Assembly (NCBI RefSeq): GCF_902459465.1
Contig: NC_047063.1
Coordinates: 6,572,001 to 6,636,000, forward strand
Source of the DNA: Asterias rubens
Taxonomy: Eukaryota; Echinodermata; Asteroidea; Forcipulatida; Asteriidae
Reading direction: 5' to 3'
Length of the DNA stretch: 64,000 nt
Positions 11,838 to 22,395 of this stretch are shown here, piece by piece (the stretch's first letter is position 1; each line of letters opens with the position of its first letter). The notes under the pieces are model-generated. The model had not been told where the DNA came from, ran no database searches, and was given only the letters and a program-made list of their open reading frames with translations. The translations under genes were made by a program, and so were the position numbers.

Positions 11838-12119
11838 TGTGTTCTTGAATGGTCTTGAGTTCTTGAGGTCTTGAATGGTCTTGAGGTCTTGAGGTCTTGA
11901 GTGGCGATCTCTATTCTGGAAGCGACTGAGCCCCGAGCTCTGGTTTTCGTTCCCTTTTAAAGCCTAGCAGAAGTACGCGCTGCACGCAGCTTGCCTAAGC
12001 CAGAGAGCTGATTGGTTTATTTATAAGCATAAATGTGTGCTTTGGTGTTGACGTTGACAGAATACCCACATTGACGTTGACAGAATACCTGCATTGACGT
12101 TGACAGAATACCCGCAATG
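11838..12119. repeat. Simple and tandem repeats
   Basis: 11838-11905 is a degenerate 'ggtcttgag' repeat. 12046-12119 carries three copies of a roughly 26-bp unit built on 'ttgacgttgacagaatacc'. The intervening sequence is unremarkable. Confidence 0.7.
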
Positions 12120-12225
12120 TGTCGTGCACGATAATGCTTTTACAGAATTATATCCCAGAACTTGAAGGCCGTACATGGCCATCTAAGGACCTACATTGTT
12201 CTACATTGTTCTACTTGCCTAAAAC

Positions 12226-12470
12226 TCACTTGGTGCCGTCAACTCGCAGTGAAAATCTCCAATATAAATTTAAAATCCACAAAAGGGGCATAACTGTTAA
12301 GTATTAGCAAAACGATAATTTTCATAAGTTTTAGGTTACGTTTCGGTAATTTTGACTACATTTAATTATTTGTTTTTTTTCGTGATAAAAATTATCGCGA
12401 AGCTGCAAAACCGTCGGCCATCATCTTGCTTTTTCACAGACCTTGAACAACATGGACAACAGAGGGCGCT
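12226..12470. repeat. Fragment of inverted-repeat family G
   Basis: Shares 'gtgccgtcaactcg', 'aaaatccacaaaa' and a 'gccatcatcttgc' segment with the full element at 48714-49174, in opposite orientation over part of its length. The left terminus is lost. Confidence 0.5.
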
Positions 12471-13332
12471 TTCCAAGGAATTTCCTAAGGCCTTGTTCAT
12501 GTACACAATTTGCAATAAACTTCCTGGTCACATTTGAAGTACCGGAAATGTTTTTCTTGTCGTCCTCTTCCCACATGAATTTTCCTATCTGCTGGTAAAG
12601 GAACTTAATTGTGCTGTAAAAATTAACATAAAGCAGGAACGATTTCCCTTGTCTAACAGAGAAAAATGCTACACAAAATGTTTCAATTGCTACTCAGAAA
12701 TCACGATTTGCTCTTCAATATTAGCATTCAGTGTTATTAGCATTAAGTTCAGTCTACATTATTTGCTATGACAAATTGCTGGATGTAATAGCTCCCTGAT
12801 AAAGTATTTAAGCAGATGTTTCCACTGCTTTTGCTCACTTATTTTGGGTCATAAGTTTTGTTAAGGGTAAGTATTAAAAGGGGCTTAAAAAGTATTAAAT
12901 TTGACTTTATAAAATGTACAGGGAAACTCGTACAGTGTTGTAGCAAGACCCAGTGGTGGGCAACAAATACATTTTTAGAATCAGGGCCACTGCGGATTTG
13001 CAAGCTTCAAGCATGATGCCAGGTTTCCAAACCGTTTGTGTTAATAGGGCCATGCAATAAGTTGAATGGCATTCGCTGTGACATTTTGATACTCCCTTCA
13101 TTTTGCGTCTCAGATCACTGCACAGTGGACAATATTTTGATTTACTAAGGGAAATCTGTTAGGGCGACTTTGCTCAAAATGCTGGGCAAAAATTGTGAGT
13201 CCCTGGTCCTGGGCAGACCCTGTACCGCCCACTGTGGCTACAACACTGTAGTGTACCCTGTTTAAAAGTGTTGAGGAAAACCTAGCTAATATTTCTTACT
13301 TTGCCAAATATTTGACTTTATTCATATTACAG
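12471..13332. other. Intergenic or upstream intron of the death-domain gene
   Basis: No recognised coding segment. It ends with a 3' splice acceptor (ATATTACAG) at 13332, so part of this stretch is probably an intron separating a 5' exon from the first coding exon. Confidence 0.45.
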
Positions 13333-16300
13333 GAAGCTTGACGTCCTTTTAGAGGGTATTCTAGAGGAAGGAAGCTGAGAGAGGATACTGACAATGGATG
13401 AAGCAGATTGCTTCGGCCCTCAGCGAGATTATGTTGGAGGGAATCGTAGCCTCGCGCTGCCGGTTCCTGTTCAAGATGAGAGTTTCATGTATGAGAGAGT
13501 GAAGAACGAGAAGGCAAGTTTGAATAACTGTATTAACAATTTTGAATCTTCATTTCCTGGAGAGATTGATACAAAGCCATTTGAAAATGCTTTGTCTGCT
13601 AGTTTTCCCTCATTGACTTCTACTACTGCCACTAAAGCTCAAGAAAAAACATTGAGTCCCACTCCAAAAGATGAGGGATACTGCGAAAGCCCAAGCATTC
13701 ATGGGGACGGGTCTTGTCAGCATCATATTGACTATGAAAAGAGTTGTAGGGAGACGCAGTGTGGAGATTTGAGTTCCACAAAGGAGTTTGATTCTCAGAT
13801 AAATCTTTCTAACACTGCCAGAAGTTCATCTGATTGTTCGATTATGAGATATCACCGAGACGAGCTGCCATCAAGTATTGGGACCGACGAAACGGATCAG
13901 GGCCGAGTGGTACCAAACTTCAGTCTAGCTGAGCATCCCACAGCGTTATCATCAAACAGTCAGTATTATCCAAAACCCATTGATTCTGCAGGGCTGAAGT
14001 TTGTATCAGACCCGAAGCTGAAGGAATCACCAGGGTTAAGCTGCCAGCCGACTGCAATAAGTCACAACCATAGAGGCCACTATGAAGAATCTCCAAGTGC
14101 AATACATCATCAGTGTACTAGTGCATCATCCACTTTGCAGGGTGGGGTTGCATCAAACATTAAACCATTTGGTTCATCAAATAAACCTGTGGAAGGGGAG
14201 GTCGGTAAGAGGAAGGCATCATGTGATGAGCAAATAATGGAGGACCAAACGTTAAGGATGAAGAGACAGAAGATGTCAACAAATATTCAACAAGGTATAA
14301 ACATGCAGTTTGATTTTCGATTTGTTTGCCTTTGTTAAGCTTACACTATGTTTGCATGTAGGTCACCCCTTGTACAAAATGAAATGTTCCTGCTTTTAGG
14401 ACAAAATATCATGCCTAAGAAACTGACTGGGTTAATTTTAAACAATTTGGGGTTGACTTTTAGCTCTTGTGCTGTTTCTAGAGCTTTTTATTGTGCTTGG
14501 CTTTTTACATTTTTAGCAAAAACATGGGGGTCTTATATGTAAGCATTTGAAGAAGAAACAGGCAAGCGAGTTTTTAATCTGAAAGTAAGCAAAACCTTGC
14601 ACATACTTTGTGTGTGTATACAGTACATCAGAAGCATGCGCTTGTCACGTGCTGACTTTCAAACACCCACAAATACAGGCTAGTACATGAAGTACACTCT
14701 GTAGTTCCCACATGATGTAAATCAGCCATCTTTACGGGCAATTTGGAACACACAGCCTTGCATTTTGCGCAAGAACGGCGTGCAGCACTCGCACATTTCA
14801 CAAAACTTGTTGCCTGATTGGTTTGTAAACACCAGGGTTGTGTTAAAGTCACCTTGAAATAGAATTTTTTTTCTTTCAAACATAAGAGTATAAGCTTACG
14901 AACAATAACATTTTTTTTAAATAATTGTTTGTCACGATTTATATGTTTAAAAAATATATGAAGTTGTTTGGGGGGCTGACTCCGCCTACCCCTTTTGTGA
15001 TACAATCGAGGCAGACTTGGCTTGCAATGCGTATAGTAAACACACGTGCAAAGTACATGATTTGGTCCGTACATATACTTTGCAATTGTGTTTACTCTAC
15101 GCATTACAGGCAAAGTCTGCCTCGATTGACGTCACGAACAGCGCCCTCTCGGGTCGGGGTCTACTCTTAAATTTGTAAATAACATAAGAACTGATTTTTT
15201 AAAACCTTAGCTAACTGTTTATTCACATTCCACTCATCAAAACACATATATTAGTGACAAAAGCTTTATTTTGAAAAAATACCACTTCCAGGTGACTTTA
15301 ATAAACTGAGCGCTTGATACGTCTGCAAGCCAAAATGCAAATTGCCTGTAAAGATAGCGTCTATTGCAACTTATCTATAGTAGTTCCTTAAAGATGCTAT
15401 GTCAGATTTTTGGCCCCAAACATTAAAAAATAGATTTTTATTTTTTTAGGGAATGGTATTTCAAAGAATATCACCCGTTTTTACTTTTAATGGTCAGGAA
15501 CCATGACAAAAATTTAATACGTTTTTTATAAAACACTTAAGAATTAGTCACGTGATATATTGTCTGGATCTCGGCAAAAACTCATTTTGAGCACTTTATT
15601 TAACTGCTACTAATAATTGGCGGACTTTTTCGAGCAATGGCTCAAATGAAAGCTTGTAACTTTCTCGACCCCCATCAAAAGCAGCCAAAAATCTGACATA
15701 GCATCTTTAACTGTGTTGCCATTAGGAATTGTTATTAAACAATGTGAATAATGTGATGTATTTTTTCCTTTCAACAGAAGTGCAATACAACCAGACTGTT
15801 CTGTCACCAACACAGTATCATGTATCTGGGAAAGGGAACTTAATATTTGATTCTCCAAACAACTGCATCTTCCACTGTAAGTTGTTGAACACATTGATTT
15901 TAATTCATTTGTAATGTCTCCTTGCACTTAAACTTACATGTAGCTCTGGTGTTGTCAGCAGCAGAATGTGGGTTCAATACCTGGTCACGACGCTTGTATT
16001 CTTGAGCAAGGCACTTAACCATAACTGTTTCATAAAAAGGTTGGACGGGTACCTGTAGTGCATTCTGCTCTAGCATCCAGGCTCCTACATGTAGTGGATG
16101 ACAATGCCTACATCCTGACTGACTGTGAAGAGGGTAACCCTGTTTCAGACCCAAGAGTAAGTTGCAGCGTTCCCCTGGTGACAGTTGATTTGGGTCGATC
16201 GTCCAAATAAGTTCAATGTAGTCCTCACCTTGAAGTGGCCATCCAGCCTTGTGGTGTTGGGCAATCTCTCAAAAAATCAAATAATTTAAAAAGACATTTT

Positions 16301-17987
16301 ACCTCAATACGCACCAAACCGCCCAACTTATAAAATATAATTGTTCATGTAATTTTGTTATAGAAGCATCAGTGAACTTCATCATTCTTCTAATGTCATA
16401 CAGGCTTGGAACTTCAGCAGAGTGAGGGCATGTTCATGCTACAAAGGGCACTTCCATTAAATCTATGGGAACTTTTGGGAAGAGGCACCACGGCCAAGAC
16501 CAGGGGCCGATTTCACAAAGCAATAAAATTCATCGCAAGACCAATTTTCAGTATTACATAGTGATTCATATTGTGACCAGCATCACACTTTACTAAGCAA
16601 CTGCAATTGATTTGCAGTTAAAATCAATATTGGCTCTTTGTGAAATCGGCCCCAGGGTAACATAAAGTGTAATTCCAGTCCTGAAGATACATAGGTTTCT
16701 TAAATTGTTTTGTTATCCTAATCAATATTGTTTTGTGCTGTGTTGTTTCAGTGGACAGGGGTGGGCAGGAGAAGCAACATGCGTTACAGTGGGCCAGTCG
16801 TCAATCCTCACAAACTGACAGTGCTACTAGTAAGTATTTATACATTTATAGCCTTTGTATCTTCCAGATTATTTACCCACCAAGACAAACTAGGGCATTG
16901 AAGGTCATGGCTTCTGTGTCCTCCGTACTATCAGGCCTGATCTTAAAGACACTGGACACTATGGTAATTGTCAAAGACCAGTCTTCTCACTTGCTGTATA
17001 TCAACATATGCATAAAATAACAAACCTGTGAAAGTTTGAGCTCGATTGGTTGTCTGAGTTGCGAGATAACTATGAAAGAAAAAAACACCCTTGTCACACG
17101 AAGTTGTGTGCTTTTAGATGCTTGATTTCAATACCTCAAATTCTAAACTTGAGGTCTCAAAATCAAAATTGGGAAAACTGCTTCTTTCTCGAAAACTAAG
17201 TCACTTCAGAGGGAGCCTTTTCTCACAATGTTTTATACTATCCACCTCTCCCCATTACTCATTACCAAGTTAGGTTTTATGCTGATAATTATTTTGAGTT
17301 ATTACCAGTAGTGTCCATTACCTTTAACTGTTCATTGTTTACGTTCAATATTTTCACTTTGTCTTCGCTGGTACTGCAGATGGTGCCCTCTTGCTGTGCA
17401 GGATAAGTTAGTGCAGGGGTGGATCAAATAAAACAGCCGTCGATTTCAGCAAACAAAGGATTAATCTTAGGACTTACAACGAGTTAAGTTCCGTTACCAT
17501 CGACATTAGGATGCATTGAACCCATCCTAAGTTAGGACGCCTAACTCAAGATAGGATTAGTCCTAGCGTTTCGTGAAATCAGCTGCTGGTCAAAGGAACT
17601 GTAGGTTTCAGGGAATAGTACCATAAATAAGAGTGGAAAAAAAAACCTAATTAAATGGATGATCCACTTCATGTTCCAGGTTCAATTCCCACCGAGTCAC
17701 TACAAACCGTGGCTAAGCTGATTGCGCAGACAACCGAATGGAAGAAGATTGCCCGCCTGCTGCCGATGACAGATTGCCCGACCTTAGAGTCAGACATCAA
17801 GAATTTAGAAGAGTGTCAAGGTACAACGTCTGACAAGACGTTGGCTGTCTTGATGAGATGGTGGAGGGAGCACCCTGAGCAGGGTGATAGGACAACGATG
17901 CTGGACTGCCTCCGACAAGGTTTGGAATGCTGTAAACTGGTCAGGTTAGCTCGTTCCGTTGACACGTACTTTCCTAGTACTGTTTGA
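13333..17987 (+). CDS. Death-domain protein of unknown family, four coding exons
   Basis: Exons: 13333-14294 (ATG 13394), 15778-15876, 16752-16829 and 17680-17987. Each is bounded by AG/GT, and all join in frame to 462 codons including the stop (461 residues). Residues 1-300 are Ser/Thr-rich, probably disordered, ending in a basic cluster (KRK at about 272, RMKRQK at about 288) that could be a bipartite nuclear signal. Exon 2 encodes a compact Gly/Asn segment (TQYHVSGKGNLIFDSPNN). The last exon encodes a C-terminal death-fold domain of about 95 residues, including EWKKIARLL, ESDIKNLEECQ and LMRWWREHP, as in adaptor and kinase death domains that pair homotypically in apoptosis or innate-immune signalling. 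Exons 2 and 3 are both phase 1-1, so either could be skipped without a frameshift. The splice acceptor before the ATG implies an upstream 5'UTR exon. I do not recognise an orthologue; the death-domain call is by pattern and the exon chain is inferred. Confidence 0.75.
14847..15297. repeat. TTAA-flanked element, family H
   Basis: TTAA (14843-14846) is followed by AGTCACCTTGAAATAG; the right end is the complement of AGTCACCTGGAAGTGG followed by TTAA (15298-15301). The inner part has a second inverted pair (GAGGCAGACTTGGCTTGCAA and GCAAAGTCTGCCTCG). A partner copy begins at 50703. Lies in intron 1 of the death-domain gene. Confidence 0.75.
15392..15706. repeat. TTAA-flanked element, family I
   Basis: TTAA (15388-15391) is followed by AGATGCTATGTCAGATTTTT; the right end is its complement followed by TTAA (15707-15710). 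315 bp, non-coding, about 70 bp upstream of exon 2 of the death-domain gene. Confidence 0.8.
15930..16265 (+). repeat. tRNA-derived SINE, subfamily B
   Basis: Starts with a remnant of the SINE head (AGCTCTGGTGTT, GGTTCAATACC B box) and continues with the shared 'gagcaaggcacttaaccataa' body. The 3' half differs from the 45-47 kb copies but matches the minus-strand copy at 46860-47165 (gatgacaatgcctacat, acagttgatttggg). Two SINE subfamilies thus share a head but not a tail. Confidence 0.65.
16503..16653. repeat. Inverted-repeat element with GGGGCCGATTTCACAAAG ends
   Basis: Perfect 18-bp inverted termini flank a 115-bp AT-rich core. A short element in intron 2 of the death-domain gene. Confidence 0.75.
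16947..17333. repeat. TTAA-flanked element, family A
   Basis: TTAA at 16943-16946 and 17334-17337 bracket a 387-bp near-palindrome beginning AGACACTGGACACTATGG. The copy is inverted relative to those at 36434 and 52599. Lies in intron 3 of the death-domain gene. Confidence 0.85.
17435..17595. repeat. Inverted-repeat element (GATTTCA...TGAAATC)
   Basis: Imperfect inverted arms around 'aggattaatcttagga' and 'ggattagtcctagcg', with TAGGA/TCCTA sub-repeats between. About 85 bp upstream of the last death-domain exon. Confidence 0.5.
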
Positions 17988-19023
17988 AGATCTCCATGGT
18001 GTGGATAGAAAGGAAGAAACTATAAATAAATAGTAAACTGGGAGGTACAACTATTAGTAAATCTCTTTGTGGGAGTGTTTGCTCTGAAAAGAGCCGTTGT
18101 GGTCACTCAGGCAAAAGAGATTTACCCTCCAGTTTACTGTTTATGTATAGTTGTTCCTAAAACTTTCCAGATTTTTTGTCATTTACCTGGACAATGCATT
18201 CATTAAATGCTGAATTTAAAGTCCATTTAATGGGTTTGTTGGTTGCTGAAAATGCAATGTGTACAACGATGTATCAATTGCCAATTGATCGAAATTAGTT
18301 GTAAAAAACATGCACTTTGCATGCTGCATAAATGTAAATAAATCGTTGTAGTTTTTTATCTTTTTCAAGGAAATTTAAAAACAACTTGCATGTTGAATTT
18401 GAAATAGACCCAATGGTCGTGCTGGTTTGTACATAACATCTTTAAAAAAAAAACAATTTTGCTCAAGCATTTCCTTCAAAATAGTTTGTTCGAAGAATCA
18501 GGTTAATGTTTGTCCAAAGCCCCTTGTTTAATTAAGATTTACCCTGAATTTTAAAATCAAATAACCAAAGACACTTTCAAACCAACTCTAATCCTTCGAA
18601 ATATCAAAGCATTCCATATAAACCATTAAAATGAAATTAATTATGACATCAGTGATAATTCAATATTTACAGCCCATGGTATTCAAGTGACATGGTAGGC
18701 CTACATGTATTCAAGTGCCCACTGCCATTATGTTGTGTTTTATGTTTTGTTTTATTTTGTTCGTAACTTTCCTTTTTTGCATTACATTTATAACTGAATT
18801 CCCTCCTTATCTAGTATGTGTATGTGTCAATATCTACAAGTGGATTTATGTACTATTGTTACAAATTACATTGTACAATTTACGTGTCCCTTTCATTCCA
18901 CAGGTGTGTGTGCAATTTATAAGTTATGGATTTAAAATTTATATTTGTTATATAGATGAATATTTTCCTTGAAATATTTGGTGTGAAAGAGAGAAAAGTG
19001 CTAAATGGAGCCTTACTGAATTC
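17988..19023 (+). other. Downstream region of the death-domain gene, with a hairpin element
   Basis: Immediately after the stop an 'aataaa' occurs near 18024. The segment 18027-18143 has inverted ends (GTAAACTGGGAGGTA and TACCCTCCAGTTTAC), a short inverted-repeat element. The rest is AT-rich and featureless. Confidence 0.45.
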
Positions 19024-19420
19024 CATCTGACACCCCCATGGGTAAACATAATAATAATGGAGTCTTATAAAGCGTTGGTATCTTCTCTCAAGGCGCTCAT
19101 GGCGCTCGCTCTTGATACAAATAAACAGTTCAAAAGAAAGGAATAGAAATAAGCATGTTGATAATCGCTGAGTGAACATGTAACTTCAAAGAGGTGAGTT
19201 TTGAGTGCAGTTTTAAAAGAAGATGTGGTATTAGCAGTCCTGATGTGGTAAGGAAGACTATTCCAGACCTTCCCCGTAGTAACTAAGAAAGAACGTGCTC
19301 CCCATGTGTTCTTTGCCATGTGTTCTACAAGGAGACATTGATCAGCTGATCTAAGATTACTGCGTGAAAGAGCATATTGAGTGACATGATCTGAGTAAGC
19401 CTAAGTGGTCACAATTTTCT
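19024..19420 (-). pseudogene. L2-like LINE, 3'-terminal fragment
   Basis: The minus strand encodes GARSFLVTTGKVWNSLPY followed by SSFKTALKTHLF, the conserved C-terminal block of L2/CR1-group reverse transcriptases. The same block occurs in the element at 51352 (GARAFAAAAAELWNSLP...FKTKLKTHLF). It ends in an ATT-type tail near 19050. All upstream domains are missing. Confidence 0.75.
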
Positions 19421-19639
19421 CAACTTATTGATGTAGATTTCAAACAACATTCCTGGCGAGTCTCAGACGAATACATAGGCTTTGTTGAAGTTGTTTCAGT
19501 TTTTCCGCTTTTTGTTTTAGCCTCTACATGTCTCTCTCTTTTTTTCACTTGCATAAGCCTGCCTTGTTATAAATGCCAAACCAACTTATTGTGCCAAGAA
19601 AAACTTTAAAACAACTTGAATCCTGTAATGTAGTCAGTT

Positions 19640-20320
19640 AAATTGTGACAGAATGCCCTATTGCCAGCCATACCCAATCTTACCCGCATGAGCCCGAGCA
19701 GCCCTATTCACGACCTTACGCTGCCATTCCATACTCTTCTGAGACCTGTCTTCATCCCTTTCTGACCCAGCAATGCGCAGTGCTTGTATTCCTGCATTTA
19801 CCCACAAATCTATTGCGGGCATGGGGTTGAACGTCTCAATGTAGGCAGTGTGTAGCTCGACAGTCAGCTGATCTGTAACAGAGCCATCTCTCAATCGTGT
19901 TCGCTGTACTGTCTTGAGCAGCTTGAGTCTGCTAAAGCCACGTTCTGCATCAGCTGAACTGGCTGGGACAGTTTCCTTAAGGTCAACCTGACAGCAGATG
20001 TTGGGCAGCTCCTCCTTCATTGTCAGGATTATTTCTGACCACTTTGCATGTGTGGATCAGTTGATCAGTAACTGAGGTCATCCCTCAATCTTGTGCGCTG
20101 AAGAGCGCATGGGATCAAACTTCTCAATGGAGTGAGTGTATAGCATGACAGTCAACTGATCTGTAACAGAGCCATCTCTTGATCTTGTTCGCTGTACTGT
20201 TTTGAGCAGCTTGAGTCTGCTAAAGCCACGTTGAACTGGCTGGGATGGTTTCCTCAAGGTCAACCTGACAGCAGATCCTCCTTCATGTCTAGTGTGTTTC
20301 TGACCACTCTGCATTTGCAA
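19640..20320 (-). pseudogene. hAT transposase C-terminal (dimerisation) segment, duplicated
   Basis: The minus strand around 19658-20020 encodes ASSADAERGFSRLKLLKTV, then RTRLRDGSVTDQL, the signature of the hAT dimerisation region where Ser-x-x-x-Glu-Arg-x-Phe-Ser is conserved. A second, shorter copy of the same segment (RGFSRLKLLKTVQRTRSRDG) lies about 285 bp away at 20078-20320. The duplicate lacks part of the SSADAE portion. There is no N-terminal BED finger or catalytic region, so this is a decayed fragment that underwent local tandem duplication. Confidence 0.75.
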
Positions 20321-20669
20321 TCTTCTCGTACTTGTAAATAATAATTGAATTCATTACATTGAATAAATCATCAATATTTCATTTTTTTGATCGAACAAAA
20401 AATGTACAACAGATCTTTGGCATTTTCAGAGTTTCTCACTCCAAAGTAGGGATATAATAAAAATATACTGGCAATCTCAGACTTCAAACACTGAGTTTAA
20501 AAATAAATGTAAAAGCAATCCAATTTGTGTGCATGCAAAAATTAATGAATTCACAAAACAATATAATCAAATACTGCTAAATATAGCTCCACAAATTAGA
20601 TATAAATACAGGAAACAATAATTGTCTCAATTTGCCTTGTTGTGGCATTTCTGGCATCTTCTTACACTC

Positions 20670-21643
20670 TCAATAGTCTGGAACCTCCCTGAGCAATTCT
20701 CTTTTGTACATACGATGAACTGTTTTGAGATGTTGTTTATTAGCTAGCATTCTTTGCCCATGGTGTTTAAACATTAATTTGACCCTTGTTGTATCATCTC
20801 CCACAGAGGCAAAGATGCGCTCATCTGCATTGAGTTGGGCATGCAGACTTTCTATACCCTGTTCACTGAGAAGGCCCACAGTGTTCCATAAAATGGCACA
20901 CTCAGGAACATGGCATAGAAGGAAATGCAATTTTGGTGGAATCCGTTCATTTGGAAAAGTCTCCGGAAACCACCATCCCAACTCCCAGCACTCTGCACAC
21001 AAGTCTTCCACCTCTCCAAGAGACAAAAACCCTGTCTTGCCTGTGATTCGGAATATGTCCCTTAACCTAGAAAAAAGTTCACTGTAAACAGCCTGCTCTT
21101 GAAAGCCATCAAGCGCTTCTAGTATCTTGTCAGACTGCTCCAAGATGACCTTGCAGTGGTTTCCCACAAAACAATGTGACAGGTATGCTTGCTTCTTGGT
21201 ACCTAGTTTGTTTTCAAGAACATCCCCAAATTTCTCTTCCAGTAGTCCCATTTTTGACAGGACTTCCCCATATACTTTATTAAGCTCGCTTTTTTGATCC
21301 ATCCGCTTGTTTTTTTCAGGCCACTTACCGTTTCCCTATGTCTGCTTACAATCACCTCCTGCTTCATGATGACATCCTGTACATTTTCAACCTCACCCTT
21401 ACAGACGGGACATTCAAAACGCGAGTTTGTCATGTCAACACCCCTCAATCCTATACAATTTGTGTGGAACCATCCACTATCATCCTCTTCACTCCCACAC
21501 ACATCACACTGAACCCATTCAACTTCCCCCTCTACAACACTCTTCATAACTGCCACTGCACATGCAGAATATGAACACAGTTCATCTGTTTCTCTCCGAC
21601 CCAACCTGACCTTATTAAAAACCTCGGAGCAGCTTCTCTTCAT
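20670..21643 (-). pseudogene. PHD-finger / transposase-like gene remnant
   Basis: Two minus-strand frames abut. 21643-21203 contains a PHD-type zinc finger: WVQCDVCGSEEDDSGWFH, then CIGLRG and FECPVCKG, a C4HC3 pattern. 21302-20670 (210 residues) contains PPKLHFLLCHVPE and LLSEQGIESLHAQLN. The arrangement K-x-H-F-L-x-H...E-x-G-I-E-x-x-H recalls the third-acidic-residue region of several eukaryotic DDE transposases, and a comparable block occurs in the ORF at 60916. The frames overlap by about 100 bp and differ by a shift. A good GTAAGT donor lies near 21330, so splicing rather than decay is possible. Just upstream (21660-21790) an in-frame coiled-coil segment is interrupted by TAG. A broken transposon-derived gene is my best reading. 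Confidence 0.55.
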
Positions 21644-21668
21644 ATTTCTGGTTTTTCACGGCCTCCTT

Positions 21669-21795
21669 CAACTCCCTCTCACTCTCCTAGGCCTCAATAG
21701 ATAGTGCCTGCCAACTGTCATTCAACTCGTCATCTCTTTCTCCCAAGTTTCCCCTATCTTTCTCCTTACACATATTTTCAACATTTCGATAAAAT
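21669..21795. repeat. 127-bp direct repeat, copy 1
   Basis: Matches 22269-22395 with five substitutions by eye and no indels; the offset is exactly 600 bp. On the minus strand it encodes part of a coiled-coil stretch (KEKDRGNLGEREDELNDSWQ) broken by TAG. Confidence 0.9.
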
Positions 21796-21835
21796 GTAAC
21801 AACCAGCTCTAGCATAATGTGAAGTGCAGGTGGAG

Positions 21836-22321
21836 CTATATGTAAGAAATCATGTATATTGGCAAGATTAGCTCATGAGCTTTTGAGTGGTGGTACGGGC
21901 CATTGACCTTTTCCCATTTTCCACCCCTCCTAGGATCTTCCAGATTGTCTGCAAGATCCTGTACAACCTCGTCTGCTTCGCGTTTCTTGAACCAGTCGGG
22001 GTTGTACGGGCCATTTGCCTTGGGGTTTCCACCCCTCCTAGGATCTTCCTGATTGTCTGCAAGATCCTGTACAACCTCGTCTGCTTCACGTTTATTGAAC
22101 CAGTCGGGGTTGTACGGGCCATTTGCCTTGGGGTTTCCACCCCTCCTAGGATCTTCCTGATTGTCTGCAAGATCCTGTACAACCTTGTCTGCTTCACGTT
22201 TATTGAACCAGTCGGGGTAGTCGACATAGCCATCACCAGCCTCCAGGGCTTGTAGGGGTATGTAACACCAACTCCCTCTCACTCTCCTAGGCCTCAATAG
22301 ATAGTGCTTGCCATCTGTCAT
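21836..22321 (-). CDS. ORF with three 36-residue tandem repeats, possible AlkB-like N-terminal motif
   Basis: 161 codons. The core is three copies of a 108-bp unit encoding PDWFNKREADEVVQDLADN followed by EDPRRGGNPKANGPY. Copies differ by few substitutions, so the array is young. The phrase W-F-x-x-x-E-A-D-x-x-x-x-x-L loosely resembles the N-terminal helix of AlkB-type 2-oxoglutarate/Fe(II) dioxygenases (F-x-x-x-E-A-D-x-L-F-x-x-L). No HxD...H iron-binding motif or fold-length sequence is present, so enzyme function is not supported. The ORF lies between the two 127-bp direct repeats and overlaps the second. It could be an internally expanded exon of the surrounding transposon-like gene. Confidence 0.4.
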   Translation of the reverse strand: MTDGKHYLLRPRRVRGSWCYIPLQALEAGDGYVDYPDWFNKREADKVVQDLADNQEDPRRGGNPKANGPYNPDWFNKREADEVVQDLADNQEDPRRGGNPKANGPYNPDWFKKREADEVVQDLADNLEDPRRGGKWEKVNGPYHHSKAHELILPIYMISYI

Positions 22322-22395
22322 TCAACTCGCCATCTCTTTCTCCCAAGTTTCCCCTATATTTCTCCTTACACATATGTTCAACATTTCGATAAAAT
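22269..22395. repeat. 127-bp direct repeat, copy 2
   Basis: The partner of 21669-21795. In this copy it overlaps the first codons of the three-repeat ORF, showing that a roughly 600-bp segment was tandemly duplicated. Confidence 0.9.

Noticed and set aside
14628-15113. 161-codon minus-strand frame
   Set aside because: Mostly covers the family H repeat in an intron; no domain, and the partner copy at 50703 does not preserve the frame.
21887-22255. Two further 122-codon frames over the 108-bp repeats
   Set aside because: Any frame open in one 108-bp unit stays open in all. The minus frame with acidic, Trp-containing units joins flanking coding-like sequence better.
21836-22321. Functional AlkB-type dioxygenase
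   Set aside because: Only a weak N-terminal resemblance; the iron- and 2-oxoglutarate-binding residues are absent.
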